A DNA stretch of 64,000 bases from JAMXLO01 sp036265005 (lineage in GTDB: Bacteria > Pseudomonadota > Alphaproteobacteria > Acetobacterales > Acetobacteraceae): positions 5,753 through 69,752 of the forward strand of contig DATAPW010000030.1 of the NCBI GenBank assembly GCA_036265005.1, read 5' to 3'. The notes under the pieces are model-generated. The model searched no databases and was not told the DNA's origin. It saw only the letters and a program-made list of their open reading frames with translations. Both the position numbers and the translations under genes were made by a program. Positions 1 through 8,499 of this stretch are shown here, in pieces (the first letter of the stretch is position 1; each line of letters begins with the position of its first letter).

Positions 1-132
1 GCTGTGACATTGCTGCTGTCCGGCTTCGGGCTGGCCGCCCCGGTCGTGATGGCCGTGCTGGTATGGGCGGTTGCGGCGAGCACTCTCGGTTCGGGTGCGG
101 CCTATGTATGGATCACGGCACGCAGGAGATGA
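1..132 (+). CDS. C-terminal end of a CDP-alcohol phosphatidyltransferase-like membrane protein (partial)
   Basis: Frame 1 is open from the window edge to TGA at 130-132 and encodes 43 residues: a hydrophobic helix (LLLSGFGLAAPVVM, then VLVWAVAASTLGSGAAY) and a short basic tail ending ARRR. A final hydrophobic helix with a basic tail fits the CDP-alcohol phosphatidyltransferase family, and such a gene commonly lies upstream of the AI-2E permease, hdaA and ppk in Acetobacteraceae. The stop overlaps the next start (ATGA, 129-132), so the two are probably translationally coupled. The family call rests mostly on context because the catalytic part lies outside the window; another polytopic membrane protein is possible. 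Confidence 0.55.
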   Translation, partial: AVTLLLSGFGLAAPVVMAVLVWAVAASTLGSGAAYVWITARRR

Positions 133-1295
133 GCGACAGCGCCGAACTTCCACCTCCCGAGACACCTCCGCCCACCGAGCGCCGTGCCTGGTTTCCCGCC
201 GCGCCCGCGCCGCTTTCCGGCCAGGCGACGCGAGGCCAGCGGGTGGCCCTGGTGGTCGGCCTCCTGGTCGTGCTGTGGCTGGTGCTGCAGCTGTTCGCCT
301 CGGTGCTGGCACCATTCGTTGCCGCCGCCGGCATCGCCTATGTGCTCGACCCGCCGACCACGCGGCTGACGCGTCTCGGCCTGCCGCGCGGCATCGCCGC
401 TCTGCTGATGATCGTCGCCCTGCTGGCCGCGGTGCTGCTGTTCGCCTTGCTGCTGTATCCGCTGATCCTCCAGCAGATCGGGCTGCTGCTCGGCCGCATT
501 CCGCAATATGTCCAGTTGCTGCAGCGCTGGGCGAGCGAGGTGCTCACCGACCTGCAGCAGAATTTTGGCTCCGACGTGGTGAACGACAAGCTGCGCGACC
601 TGGTCAGCAGCCAGGCCGGCAACATGCTGAGCTTCATCGCCTCGTCGCTGACCAGCGTGACAGGCGCCGGCTTCGCGATCTTCAACGTGCTGACCCTTGC
701 GGTGGTCACGCCGGTGGTGGGCTTCTACCTGCTACGCGACTGGCCGCGGGTTGTCGCCATGGTCGATTCCTGGCTGCCGCACCGCCATGCCGAAGTCATC
801 CGCGCCCAGGCCCGCGAGGTGGACCGCATCCTGTCGGCATGGGTGCGCGGCCAGGCTCTGTGCTGCCTGATTCTGGCCCTGTATTATGCCTCGGCACTGA
901 CGGTGGCCGGCCTGGACCTGGGACTGATCGTCGGCATGGCGGCGGGCCTGCTGTCGTTCATCCCCTATGTCGGCTCGATTACCGGCGGGGTCACCGCCAT
1001 CGGGCTGGCGCTGGCGCAGTTTCCGCATTGGCGCGGCGTGATCGTGGTCGGCGGCGTGCTGGTGGTCGGCCAGATCCTTGAGGGCTACGTAATCTATCCC
1101 CGCTTCCTCGGCGACCGGGTGGAACTGCCGGCGGTTTGGGTAATTTTCGCCCTGTTCGCCGGCGGCGCGGCGTTCGGCTTCCTCGGGGTCATGCTGGCAG
1201 TGCCGGTCGCCGCGACTATCGGCGTGTTGTGCCGATTCTGGCTGCGCCGCTATCTGGCAAGCCCGCTTTATTTGGAACCGCCAACCAAGCGGTAA
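129..1295 (+). CDS. AI-2E family transporter (PerM/UPF0118)
   Basis: A 388-residue inner-membrane protein. After a Pro-rich hydrophilic N-terminus (about 40 residues) come paired hydrophobic helices, a soluble segment around residues 130-190 (QQNFGSDVVNDKLRDL), and then a long run of helices containing PYVGSITGG and EGYVIYPRFLGDRVELP, both hallmarks of the AI-2E/PerM family. Members are proposed exporters or cation/proton antiporters; the substrate cannot be told from sequence. I chose ATG 129 because it overlaps the upstream TGA as ATGA with AGGAG immediately before it; upstream in-frame starts at 63 and 108 would run deep into the preceding gene. Followed after 66 bases by a DoxX gene in the same direction. 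Confidence 0.9.
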   Translation: MSDSAELPPPETPPPTERRAWFPAAPAPLSGQATRGQRVALVVGLLVVLWLVLQLFASVLAPFVAAAGIAYVLDPPTTRLTRLGLPRGIAALLMIVALLAAVLLFALLLYPLILQQIGLLLGRIPQYVQLLQRWASEVLTDLQQNFGSDVVNDKLRDLVSSQAGNMLSFIASSLTSVTGAGFAIFNVLTLAVVTPVVGFYLLRDWPRVVAMVDSWLPHRHAEVIRAQAREVDRILSAWVRGQALCCLILALYYASALTVAGLDLGLIVGMAAGLLSFIPYVGSITGGVTAIGLALAQFPHWRGVIVVGGVLVVGQILEGYVIYPRFLGDRVELPAVWVIFALFAGGAAFGFLGVMLAVPVAATIGVLCRFWLRRYLASPLYLEPPTKR

Positions 1296-1361
1296 CGGAA
1301 TTTTCGCCGCCGCAGCCGCGTCTCCCGGCACTGCGGTGCTTACGCCAAGGAGTTGATCGAC

Positions 1362-1766
1362 ATGGCAAGTGTAATGGCACTCGAGCCAGATTGGGGACCC
1401 CGTGTCCGCAGCATCCTACGGATCATGGTGGGACTGTTGTTCCTGGAACACGGCCTGGCCAAGCTGTTCGGGTTCCCGTCCGCCGCGATGCATCCGGCGA
1501 TGTTTCACCTCCTCTGGTTCGCGGGGGTGATCGAGGCATTGGGCGGATTGCTGGTCGCCCTGGGCCTGTTCACGCGCTATGCAGCCTTCATCATGTCGGG
1601 CGAAATGGCGGTGGCCTATTTCATGTCGCATGCGCCACGGAACTTCTTCCCGATGATGAATGGCGGTGACGCCGCGGTTCTGTACTGCCTGATCTTCTTC
1701 TACCTTTTCGTGGTCGGCGGCGGGGCATGGAGCATCGACAGCCTGCTTGGCTGGGACCGGCAGTAA
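1362..1766 (+). CDS. DoxX family membrane protein
   Basis: A 134-residue protein with four predicted membrane helices. The N-terminal part has RIMVGLLFLEHGLAKLFGFP, typical of DoxX/DoxD-type proteins, followed by a helix rich in Gly/Leu (IEALGGLLVALGLFTR) and a short loop with HAPRNFFPMMNGG before the last helix. DoxX proteins are small integral membrane proteins linked to redox stress and quinone or thiosulfate metabolism; a specific role cannot be assigned here. ATG 1362 is preceded by AAGGAG at 1347-1352 with a 9-base spacer; the in-frame TTG at 1353 abuts that site and is unlikely. It interrupts what is otherwise a permease-hdaA-ppk-ppx order. Confidence 0.85.
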   Translation: MASVMALEPDWGPRVRSILRIMVGLLFLEHGLAKLFGFPSAAMHPAMFHLLWFAGVIEALGGLLVALGLFTRYAAFIMSGEMAVAYFMSHAPRNFFPMMNGGDAAVLYCLIFFYLFVVGGGAWSIDSLLGWDRQ

Positions 1767-1901
1767 TCCTGCGTCGCGTTGATGATGCCCGACCGTGACA
1801 ATTGCTCCCGGCCAGCGCGCCTCACGCCACTGTTTCCCCCAACCCACCGCATTCACAGTTGATTGCGTGCCGCAAACCGGTGCCGCACGGTAAGCAGGCC
1901 T

Positions 1902-2843
1902 ATGCGTAACCATCGGCGCTCTGCGCTCTTGGGCAGCTTGGCGGTCGTCCTTGCGCTGCTCTCCGCCTGCACCTCGAACCAACCTGTCAGCGTCACGTCG
2001 CTGCAGCCGGTGCCGCTGCCTGCGTACGGTATCGGCGACGTGTACGCATTCACCGATGGCAGCATTGAAACCGTGGTCGCCAGTGACGGCAAGGTGGTGC
2101 GCTGGCGTGGCGGCGACGGCAGCTATGTCACGTCTCGCGATGTCCTGCTGCCACGCCTCGCCTGGAGCAATCCGACGGTGCAAGGTGAGCGGCACTATCC
2201 TGATGCAGCGATGCTGCTGTTCCCGTTGCAGGCCGGCAAGAGCGTCATGTTCACGGCCTCACGCACTGTCCGGCCGGCATCCGGCGGCAACCCGGCCACC
2301 ACGCAGGAGAGCTGGCGCTGCGGAGTCGCCGGCGCTGCCCCGGTGGACACCCCGGCCGGTCATTTCGATACCTGGCGGATCGACTGCACGATGGTCGAGC
2401 AGCCCGCCGCACCGGGTGGTGGCCTGATCCAGCGCAGCTTTTACTACGCCCCCGACATCGGCTTCTACGTGCGGCGCGAGGAGAAGATCGGCGGCGCGCC
2501 GCAGCAGGTGATCGACCTGACAGGCTATGCGACGTCGCAGCCGGCATTGCCGGGCACCGCACAGAGCTTGCGGGTGGCCGGGCTGCAGCAGGCCCTGGAG
2601 CGCAACCAGAGCGGACAGGTGGATTCCTGGAGCGATAAGGCCAGTGGCGACACCGGCGACATCGAGCCGCTCAGGACCGTGCACTCCGACCAGTACAGCC
2701 TGTGCCGGCGCTTTGCCGAACGCATCCAGGTCGGTGGGCGGGTCTACCATCTGGAAGGCACCGGCTGCCACGCCAGTTCCGGGGTCTGGGACATCCTTGC
2801 GCTGTCGCCGAGCACCAACCGGAGCAGTTGGACCCGCCCTTGA
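1902..2843 (+). CDS. Predicted outer-membrane or periplasmic lipoprotein of unknown function
   Basis: A 313-residue protein with a classic lipoprotein signal: basic MRNHRRS, a hydrophobic stretch and the lipobox LSAC (Cys near residue 25), so it should be lipidated and exported. The mature part is soluble and mixed alpha/beta with repeated Gly/Asp-rich turns (WRGGDGSYVT, GDTGDIEPL); a TPAGHFDTWRIDCT segment resembles beta-rich lipoproteins, but I recognise no named domain. ATG 1902 is chosen because it places the signal peptide at the N-terminus; the in-frame GTG/TTG options upstream add a non-signal tail. It ends 26 bases before hdaA and is probably cotranscribed with it. Confidence 0.75.
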   Translation: MRNHRRSALLGSLAVVLALLSACTSNQPVSVTSLQPVPLPAYGIGDVYAFTDGSIETVVASDGKVVRWRGGDGSYVTSRDVLLPRLAWSNPTVQGERHYPDAAMLLFPLQAGKSVMFTASRTVRPASGGNPATTQESWRCGVAGAAPVDTPAGHFDTWRIDCTMVEQPAAPGGGLIQRSFYYAPDIGFYVRREEKIGGAPQQVIDLTGYATSQPALPGTAQSLRVAGLQQALERNQSGQVDSWSDKASGDTGDIEPLRTVHSDQYSLCRRFAERIQVGGRVYHLEGTGCHASSGVWDILALSPSTNRSSWTRP

Positions 2844-2869
2844 CGTGATGACGGCGGAGGGTCCGGAGT

Positions 2870-3601
2870 GTGGTGGTGCGCGCCACCGGTCAACTGCCAT
2901 TGCCCCTCCCCGCCGCTCAGCGTTTCGCGGCTGCCGACTTCCGCGAGGCGCCATCGAACGAAGCGGCGCTTGCCTGGCTCCGCCGCACCGCGGACTGGCC
3001 GGGCCACCGGCTGCTGCTGTGGGGCGGGGCCGGTTGCGGCAAGACCCACCTGCTCCACATCTGGTCCGAGGAGATGCGGGCCGAACGGCTCGCAGGGCCG
3101 GATTTGCAGGGCCTGCCCGACCTGCCGACCGCTGCCGGCGTCGCGATCGACGACGCCGATGCGGTGGTGGACGAAACCGCACTGTTCCATCTGCTGAACG
3201 CCGCCGCCGAGGCTGGGCTGCCCGTGCTGCTGGCCGCGCGGACGCCGCCGGCGCGCTGGACCATCCGGTTGCCGGACCTCGCCAGCCGGCTGCGTGCCAT
3301 CACCGCGGTCGAGATCGCACCGGCGGAGGAAGAACTGCTGCGGGCGCTGCTCGCGCGACTGCTGGCTGACCGGCAACTGCGCCTGCCGCACCCGGTGCAT
3401 CAATGGCTGCTCCGCCGCCTGCCGCGCACCGCGGCTGCGCTGGCTGATGCCGTCGCCCGCCTGGATGCGGCATCGCTGGACAACCATCGGGCCATCACGG
3501 TGCCGCTGGCCCGCGATGTGCTGGCGGAACTGGTTACTGCGCCGGATGAAATTTCTGGGACAACGACGCACCCCTCGCGGGATGACCCACGTGTCCTGTA
3601 G
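2870..3601 (+). CDS. hdaA: Hda-like DnaA-related regulator of replication initiation
   Basis: A 243-residue single AAA+ domain related to DnaA domain III but without the DnaA DNA-binding domain. The N-terminus carries QLPLPLP, matching the beta-clamp-binding motif of Hda proteins. Walker A is GGAGCGKT (residues 52-59), followed by HLLHIW as in DnaA/Hda; VAIDDAD serves as Walker B; LASRL follows as in the sensor/arginine-finger region. Known role in Caulobacter and E. coli: with the DNA-loaded clamp it stimulates hydrolysis of DnaA-bound ATP and so prevents over-initiation. Three consecutive GTG codons begin at 2870; the first sits 9 bases after GGAGG (2856-2860). The next gene, ppk, starts 9 bases after its stop. 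Confidence 0.88.
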   Translation: MVVRATGQLPLPLPAAQRFAAADFREAPSNEAALAWLRRTADWPGHRLLLWGGAGCGKTHLLHIWSEEMRAERLAGPDLQGLPDLPTAAGVAIDDADAVVDETALFHLLNAAAEAGLPVLLAARTPPARWTIRLPDLASRLRAITAVEIAPAEEELLRALLARLLADRQLRLPHPVHQWLLRRLPRTAAALADAVARLDAASLDNHRAITVPLARDVLAELVTAPDEISGTTTHPSRDDPRVL

Positions 3602-3610
3602 GATCACGCG

Positions 3611-5860
3611 ATGAACAAGTCACTCGCCCGGGAGCTGCCGCCACGCGGCAACGTCGCTGAGGACGTGCTCGACCGACCGCCCCCCGCAGCCGGACCGCCG
3701 CAATCCGGGCTGAGCGCCATCGCGCCCGACAGCCCGGACCGCTTCATAAACCGCGAGCTGTCCTGGCTCGACTTCAACCACCGCGTGATCGAGGAGGCGG
3801 AGAACCCGCGGCATCCGCTGCTGGAGCGGCTGCGCTTCGTCTCGATCAGCGCATCCAACCTGGATGAGTTCTATTCGGTGCGCGTCGCCGGCCTGATCGG
3901 CCAGGCCAAGGCCGGGGTGACCGCCGTGTCGCCCGATGGCCGCACGCCGGCACAGCAGCTTGCCGAGATCAAGCTTCGCGCCGAGGCCCTGCTCGCCGAA
4001 CAGCAGCGCGTTTGGCGCGAACTGCGCGGCCTGCTGCGCGACGCCGGCATCGAGGTCTGCGAGCCGGAATCGCTGACAGCCGACGACATGAAATGGCTGG
4101 AGACGTGGTTCATGGAGCGGGTGTTCCCCGTCCTGACCCCACTCGCCATCGATCCGGCACACCCGTTCCCGTTCATCCCGAACATGGGACTGGTGATGGC
4201 GCTGCTGCTGGTGCGCGGGGAAGACGGCGTGAGCATGCGCGCCCTGCTGCCGCTGCCGAGCCAGGTCGAGCGGTTCATCAGGCTGCCCGGTGCGACCGGC
4301 GAGTCGATCCGCTTCGTGCTGCTGGATGACCTGGTCGGGCTGTTCCTCGACCGGCTGTTTCCGGGTTTCCGCGTCGGCGACAAAGGCACGTTCCGATTGA
4401 TCCGCGATACCGACGTGGAGTTCGAGGAAGAGGCCGAGGACCTCGTGCGCTCCTACGAGACGGCGCTGAAGCGTCGCCGTCGTGGTGTGGCGATCCATCT
4501 CGGCATGGACGCCAAGATGCCGGAGGAGCTGCGCGCCTTCGTCGCCGCGGAACTAGACGCGAACCCCGATGAGACGCATATCACCGATGGCATCCTGGGC
4601 GTCGCCGACCTGCGGCAGCTGATTGTTGACGACCGGCCGGACCTGCTGTTCCCGCCGTACACGCCGCGTTTCCCCGAGCGCATCCGCGACTTCGGCGGCG
4701 ACTGCTTCGCCGCGATCCGCGCCAAGGACATCATCGTCCACCACCCGTTCGAAAGCTTCGACGTGGTGGTGCAGTTCCTGCGCCAGGCGGCACAGGACCC
4801 CAACGTGATCGCGGTGAAGCAGACGCTGTACCGCACCAGCCGCGACAGTCCCATCGTCAAGGCACTGATCGAGGCGGCGGAGGCAGGCAAGTTCGTCACC
4901 GCCGTGATTGAGCTCCGCGCGCGGTTCGACGAGGAGATGAACATCCGCCTGGCGCGCACCCTGGAGGCCGCCGGCGTGCAGGTGGTATACGGGTTCGCCG
5001 AACTGAAGACCCACGCGAAGCTGTCTCTGGTGGTGCGGCGCGAAGGCAGCGGCGTGCGCTCCTACGCGCATTTCGGCACCGGCAACTACCATCCGATCAC
5101 CGCTCGCATCTACACCGACCTGTCGTTCTTCACCACGGACCCGGACCTGACGCGCGACGCCGCGCGGCTGTTCAACTTCATGACCGGCTATGCCAGGCCG
5201 GAGAAGATGGATGCACTGGCGTTCAGCCCGCTGACCACGCGGTCCGTGCTGGCAGAACTGATCAAGCGTGAGATCGCCTTCGCGCATGCCGGCAAGCCTG
5301 CCGGCATCTGGCTGAAGCTCAACTCGCTGGTGGACGAAACGCTGATCGACCTGCTGTACCAGGCATCATCCGCCGGCGTGAAGGTGATGGCCGTGGTGCG
5401 CGGCATCTGCTGCCTGCGCCCCGGCATTGCCGGCCTGTCGGACAACATCCGCGTCAAATCCATCGTCGGACGCTTCCTGGAACACAGCCGCATCTGCGTG
5501 TTCGGCAACGGTCATCCGCTGCCCAGCCGGCATGCCCGCGTCTATATCAGCTCGGCCGACTGGATGGTGCGCAACATGGACTGGCGCGTCGAAACGCTGG
5601 TGCCGATCCACAATCCGACCGTCCACGCTCAGGTGCTGGACCAGATCATGGTGACCAACCTGAAGGATTCCATGCAGTCATGGGAGCTGCGCAGCGACGG
5701 TGTCTGGCGCCGCGTCGCGCCCGGCAAAAAACCGATTTCGGCTCACGATTACTTCATGACCAATCCGTCACTGTCCGGCCGGGGCTCCGCGCTGCATGGC
5801 CCGGCGGTTGCCTCGCCGCTGAACAACCATCGCCGACCGGATCGCGTCAACCAGGATTGA
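3611..5860 (+). CDS. ppk: Polyphosphate kinase 1
   Basis: A 749-residue protein, slightly longer than the usual ~690 because of a 40-residue Pro-rich N-terminal extension. The N-domain begins FINRELSWLDFNHRV (44-58); the catalytic C-domains contain KTHAKLSLVVRR with the His corresponding to the autophosphorylated residue (His468), and SYAHFGTGNYHP with the second essential His (His487). It makes long-chain polyphosphate reversibly from ATP. The product is degraded by the enzyme of the next gene, which starts 4 bases after this stop, so synthesis and breakdown are encoded in one transcript, together with hdaA just upstream. All key residues are present and the length is normal, so it is very likely active. 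Confidence 0.97.
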   Translation: MNKSLARELPPRGNVAEDVLDRPPPAAGPPQSGLSAIAPDSPDRFINRELSWLDFNHRVIEEAENPRHPLLERLRFVSISASNLDEFYSVRVAGLIGQAKAGVTAVSPDGRTPAQQLAEIKLRAEALLAEQQRVWRELRGLLRDAGIEVCEPESLTADDMKWLETWFMERVFPVLTPLAIDPAHPFPFIPNMGLVMALLLVRGEDGVSMRALLPLPSQVERFIRLPGATGESIRFVLLDDLVGLFLDRLFPGFRVGDKGTFRLIRDTDVEFEEEAEDLVRSYETALKRRRRGVAIHLGMDAKMPEELRAFVAAELDANPDETHITDGILGVADLRQLIVDDRPDLLFPPYTPRFPERIRDFGGDCFAAIRAKDIIVHHPFESFDVVVQFLRQAAQDPNVIAVKQTLYRTSRDSPIVKALIEAAEAGKFVTAVIELRARFDEEMNIRLARTLEAAGVQVVYGFAELKTHAKLSLVVRREGSGVRSYAHFGTGNYHPITARIYTDLSFFTTDPDLTRDAARLFNFMTGYARPEKMDALAFSPLTTRSVLAELIKREIAFAHAGKPAGIWLKLNSLVDETLIDLLYQASSAGVKVMAVVRGICCLRPGIAGLSDNIRVKSIVGRFLEHSRICVFGNGHPLPSRHARVYISSADWMVRNMDWRVETLVPIHNPTVHAQVLDQIMVTNLKDSMQSWELRSDGVWRRVAPGKKPISAHDYFMTNPSLSGRGSALHGPAVASPLNNHRRPDRVNQD

Positions 5861-5864
5861 CCGC

Positions 5865-7370
5865 ATGCCATATCAGCCGCCAGCCAATTCGCCCCGCTGT
5901 GCGGTGGTCGATCTTGGATCGAACTCGGTGCGTCTCGTCGTGTTCGAAGGACGGTGCCGCAACCCGGTGGCAATCTTCAACGAGAAGGCGGTGTTGCGGC
6001 TTGGCCGCGGCTTGCAGGCGACCGCACGGCTGAACGAAGACGGCATGGCGCAGGCGTTCACCGTGATGCACCGCTATCACGCAGTGGCGCGCGCGATGGG
6101 CGCCTCGCCGTTCGAGGTGCTGGCCACCGCGGCAGTGCGCGACGCGCGCAATGGCCCTGACTTCGTCGCCGGCCTGCAATCGCGCATGCCGGAGGTGCCG
6201 ATCCGCGTGCTGTCCGGACTGCAGGAGGCGGAGTACTCCGCCCTGGGTGTGGTGTGCGGCATCCCGACCGCGGACGGCATCCTGGCGGATATCGGCGGCG
6301 GTTCGCTGGAGTTGGTGCGGCTCGATCGCGGCGTGCCTGGGCCGTCGCACACGCTCAGCCTCGGCGCCATTCGGTTGGCCGAGCGCGCGGACGGCGATCC
6401 GGTGCGCGCCCGCGCCATCGCCGACGCTGATCTGGCGACCGTGCCATGGCTGGCCGAAGGGGCGAACCGCGATCTCTATCTGGTCGGTGGGGCATGGCGC
6501 GCGTTGGCGCGGATCCACATGGCGCAGACCGGCTATCCGCTGCAGATGGTGCATCACTACACGATCGGCCGGGAGGAGGCGCGCGACCTGACCGGCGTGA
6601 TCGCCGGCGCCGGCCGGCGGGCGCTGGAGCGCCTGCCCGGGCTGTCACGCCGTCGCATCGACGATTTGCCGTTCGCCGCCGTGGCGTTGCGGCGCGTGCT
6701 GCGAGCGACCGGCGTGCGCCGCGTGGTGTTCAGCGCGAGCGGGCTGCGCGAAGGCTGGTTCATGCAGCGGATGCCGGAGGCGATCCGCGCCGAAGACCCG
6801 TTGCTGGCCGCGGGGCGGGACTATGCCGGGCGGCTGGGGCGCGATGCCAACCTGCCGCCGGCGTTGCTGGGCTGGACGGACCCGTTGTTTCCGCACGAGG
6901 TCGGCGAAGCGCGCCGGCTGCGCGAAGCAGCATGCTGGATGTCGGATATCGGCAGCCACGATCATCCGGAGTTCCGCGCCGAGCAGGCGTTCCTGCGGGT
7001 GCTTCGTCAGCCCGGGATCGGACTGGACCACCACGCCCGCGCCTTCCTCGCGATGGCGATCGCCATGCGCTACGAGGTGGATGGCGAGGCGGCCTTCCTA
7101 CGCCCCGCGCGCCTGCTGCTGGACGTGTCCAGCATGCATCGGGCCGAGGTGCTGGGCGTGGCATTGCGGCTCGCCTACACGCTGTCTGCCGGCACACCGG
7201 ACCTGCTTGCCGGCACGGCACTGCATCTGTCCGGCAGCCGGCTGATCCTGCGACTGCAGGAAGATAGCGGGGTGTTCGCCGGCGAGAGCGTCATGCGCCG
7301 GCTGGATCGCCTGGCGCAGGCGGTCGGCCTGGAGGCGGCAACGGAGACGGCACGCGAGCAGGCGGCGTGA
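5865..7370 (+). CDS. ppx: Exopolyphosphatase / guanosine pentaphosphatase family protein
   Basis: A 501-residue Ppx/GppA phosphatase of the ASKHA fold. The first phosphate-binding motif is VVDLGSNSVRLVVFEG near residue 15; the catalytic EAEYSALG helix and the second nucleotide-type loop ADIGGGSLELVRL follow around residues 120-150. A C-terminal alpha-helical domain (about 310-490) with HDHPEFRAEQAF and HHARAF gives the length of the long Ppx class. It removes terminal phosphates from polyphosphate, and possibly converts pppGpp to ppGpp; the sequence alone does not separate these. It lies 4 bases after ppk and is the last gene of the run, followed by a short palindromic repeat that separates it from the convergent oxidoreductase gene. 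Confidence 0.93.
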   Translation: MPYQPPANSPRCAVVDLGSNSVRLVVFEGRCRNPVAIFNEKAVLRLGRGLQATARLNEDGMAQAFTVMHRYHAVARAMGASPFEVLATAAVRDARNGPDFVAGLQSRMPEVPIRVLSGLQEAEYSALGVVCGIPTADGILADIGGGSLELVRLDRGVPGPSHTLSLGAIRLAERADGDPVRARAIADADLATVPWLAEGANRDLYLVGGAWRALARIHMAQTGYPLQMVHHYTIGREEARDLTGVIAGAGRRALERLPGLSRRRIDDLPFAAVALRRVLRATGVRRVVFSASGLREGWFMQRMPEAIRAEDPLLAAGRDYAGRLGRDANLPPALLGWTDPLFPHEVGEARRLREAACWMSDIGSHDHPEFRAEQAFLRVLRQPGIGLDHHARAFLAMAIAMRYEVDGEAAFLRPARLLLDVSSMHRAEVLGVALRLAYTLSAGTPDLLAGTALHLSGSRLILRLQEDSGVFAGESVMRRLDRLAQAVGLEAATETAREQAA

Positions 7371-7401
7371 GTTGATGCGTATCGGGGGATGCGTGTCGGG
7401 C

Positions 7402-7432
7402 GGCGGAATACGCTGCGCTTTTCCGCCCTACG
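7402..7432 (+). repeat. Small palindromic intergenic repeat, family A, copy 1
   Basis: Starts GGCGGAAT, has the core CGCTGCGC and ends TTCCGCCCTACG, so GGCGGAA and TTCCGCC can pair as a 7-bp stem. Close copies occur at 27452-27484, 29092-29155 (two copies face to face) and 59495-59525. It lies between convergent genes and overlaps the stop codon of the oxidoreductase on the minus strand (stop at 7428-7430), where it could act as a bidirectional terminator or mRNA-stabilising hairpin. Confidence 0.85.
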
Positions 7433-8477
7433 CTGCGAACGCCGGCGCCACCTTCCGCATGAACAGCGTCAGGCTCTGCGCCACGTCGTCATAGTTCATC
7501 GGCCCGAGCCGGAACTGCATGATGACACCGCCGACGCCGATCGCATCCACCTTGGCCAGCGCCTCTGCGACCGTCGCCGGCGAACCGTAGATCAGCGAGT
7601 GCTCGATAACCAACCGCGCCGCGGGCGCCGCACCAGGCGCTGGCATCGGCACGATCGACACGCCCTGTTCCTCGTACACCCGCTTGCGCATCGCCGTGCG
7701 CTGCTCGTGCATCGCCTGGAACGCCGGCACCGCGATGCGCTCCGCTTCGGCATCGGTCTCTGCCACGAACACGTTGCGCCACACCCAGCACTCATCGACA
7801 TTGCGCGCCACCGCCGCCTCGTCGCAACCCTGTTCGCGCAACGTGCGCCGATACAGGTCCATGCGATGCTGCGTCACCTCGTTCGACTGCACGTTCATCA
7901 TGAACGGCCGGCCCTGCTGCGCGATATGCAGCATCCCTTCCTCGCTGGATGCCGAGCGGATCACATGGGGATGCGGCTGCGTATACACCCGTGGCCGCAG
8001 CATCGGCACCTTGATGTCCCAGAACTTTCCGCGGTGCTCGAACTGCTCGCCGCGCCAGGCCCGGAACATGATCGCCTCGGCCTCCTCGAAGCGCTCCTGA
8101 GCCTCGCTGTGGTCGAGCCCGTAGCCCTGGTAATCGTAGATGTTGTAGGCGGTGCCGCGGCCCAGCCCGACAATCAGCCGCCCCTTGCTGATGTTGTCGA
8201 TCAGCGCAAGCTGCTCCGCCATCCGGATCGGATGGTGCAGCGACATCTGCGCCACCGCGAAGCCGATCTTGGCGCGCCTGGTTGCCACTGCCAGCGATGC
8301 CGCGAAACTGACCGGATCGACATAGGCGCAGATGCCATCGAAATGATGTTCCGCCAGCCAGATCACATCGAACCCAAGCTCGTCCGTCAGGCGCGCCTCG
8401 TCCAACGTCTCGTCGATTACCCGGCCATCCTGTGAGGGATCGCGGCTCTCGGGGAAAAGGAAATTGCTGAACCTCAA
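7428..8477 (-). CDS. LLM class flavin-dependent oxidoreductase (luciferase-like monooxygenase)
   Basis: A 349-residue bacterial-luciferase-fold (TIM barrel) protein. It opens MRFSNFLFPESRDPSQDG, has ELGFDVIWLAEHHFDG (about residues 33-48), the usual N-terminal barrel signature, SLAVATRRAKIGFAV, and GRLIVGLGRG as in the flavin-phosphate-binding region. Family members oxidise or desulfonate organic substrates with reduced FMN (or F420 in some lineages); the substrate here is unknown. The binding-protein gene upstream on the same strand (8500-9738) is only 22 bases away, so an operon for import plus oxidative catabolism of an organic nitrogen or carbonyl compound is plausible, but this is an inference. 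Its 3' end runs into a palindromic repeat. Confidence 0.88.
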   Translation of the reverse strand: MRFSNFLFPESRDPSQDGRVIDETLDEARLTDELGFDVIWLAEHHFDGICAYVDPVSFAASLAVATRRAKIGFAVAQMSLHHPIRMAEQLALIDNISKGRLIVGLGRGTAYNIYDYQGYGLDHSEAQERFEEAEAIMFRAWRGEQFEHRGKFWDIKVPMLRPRVYTQPHPHVIRSASSEEGMLHIAQQGRPFMMNVQSNEVTQHRMDLYRRTLREQGCDEAAVARNVDECWVWRNVFVAETDAEAERIAVPAFQAMHEQRTAMRKRVYEEQGVSIVPMPAPGAAPAARLVIEHSLIYGSPATVAEALAKVDAIGVGGVIMQFRLGPMNYDDVAQSLTLFMRKVAPAFAA

Positions 8478-8499
8478 GCGGGGCTCCTGTCGATTGGCA

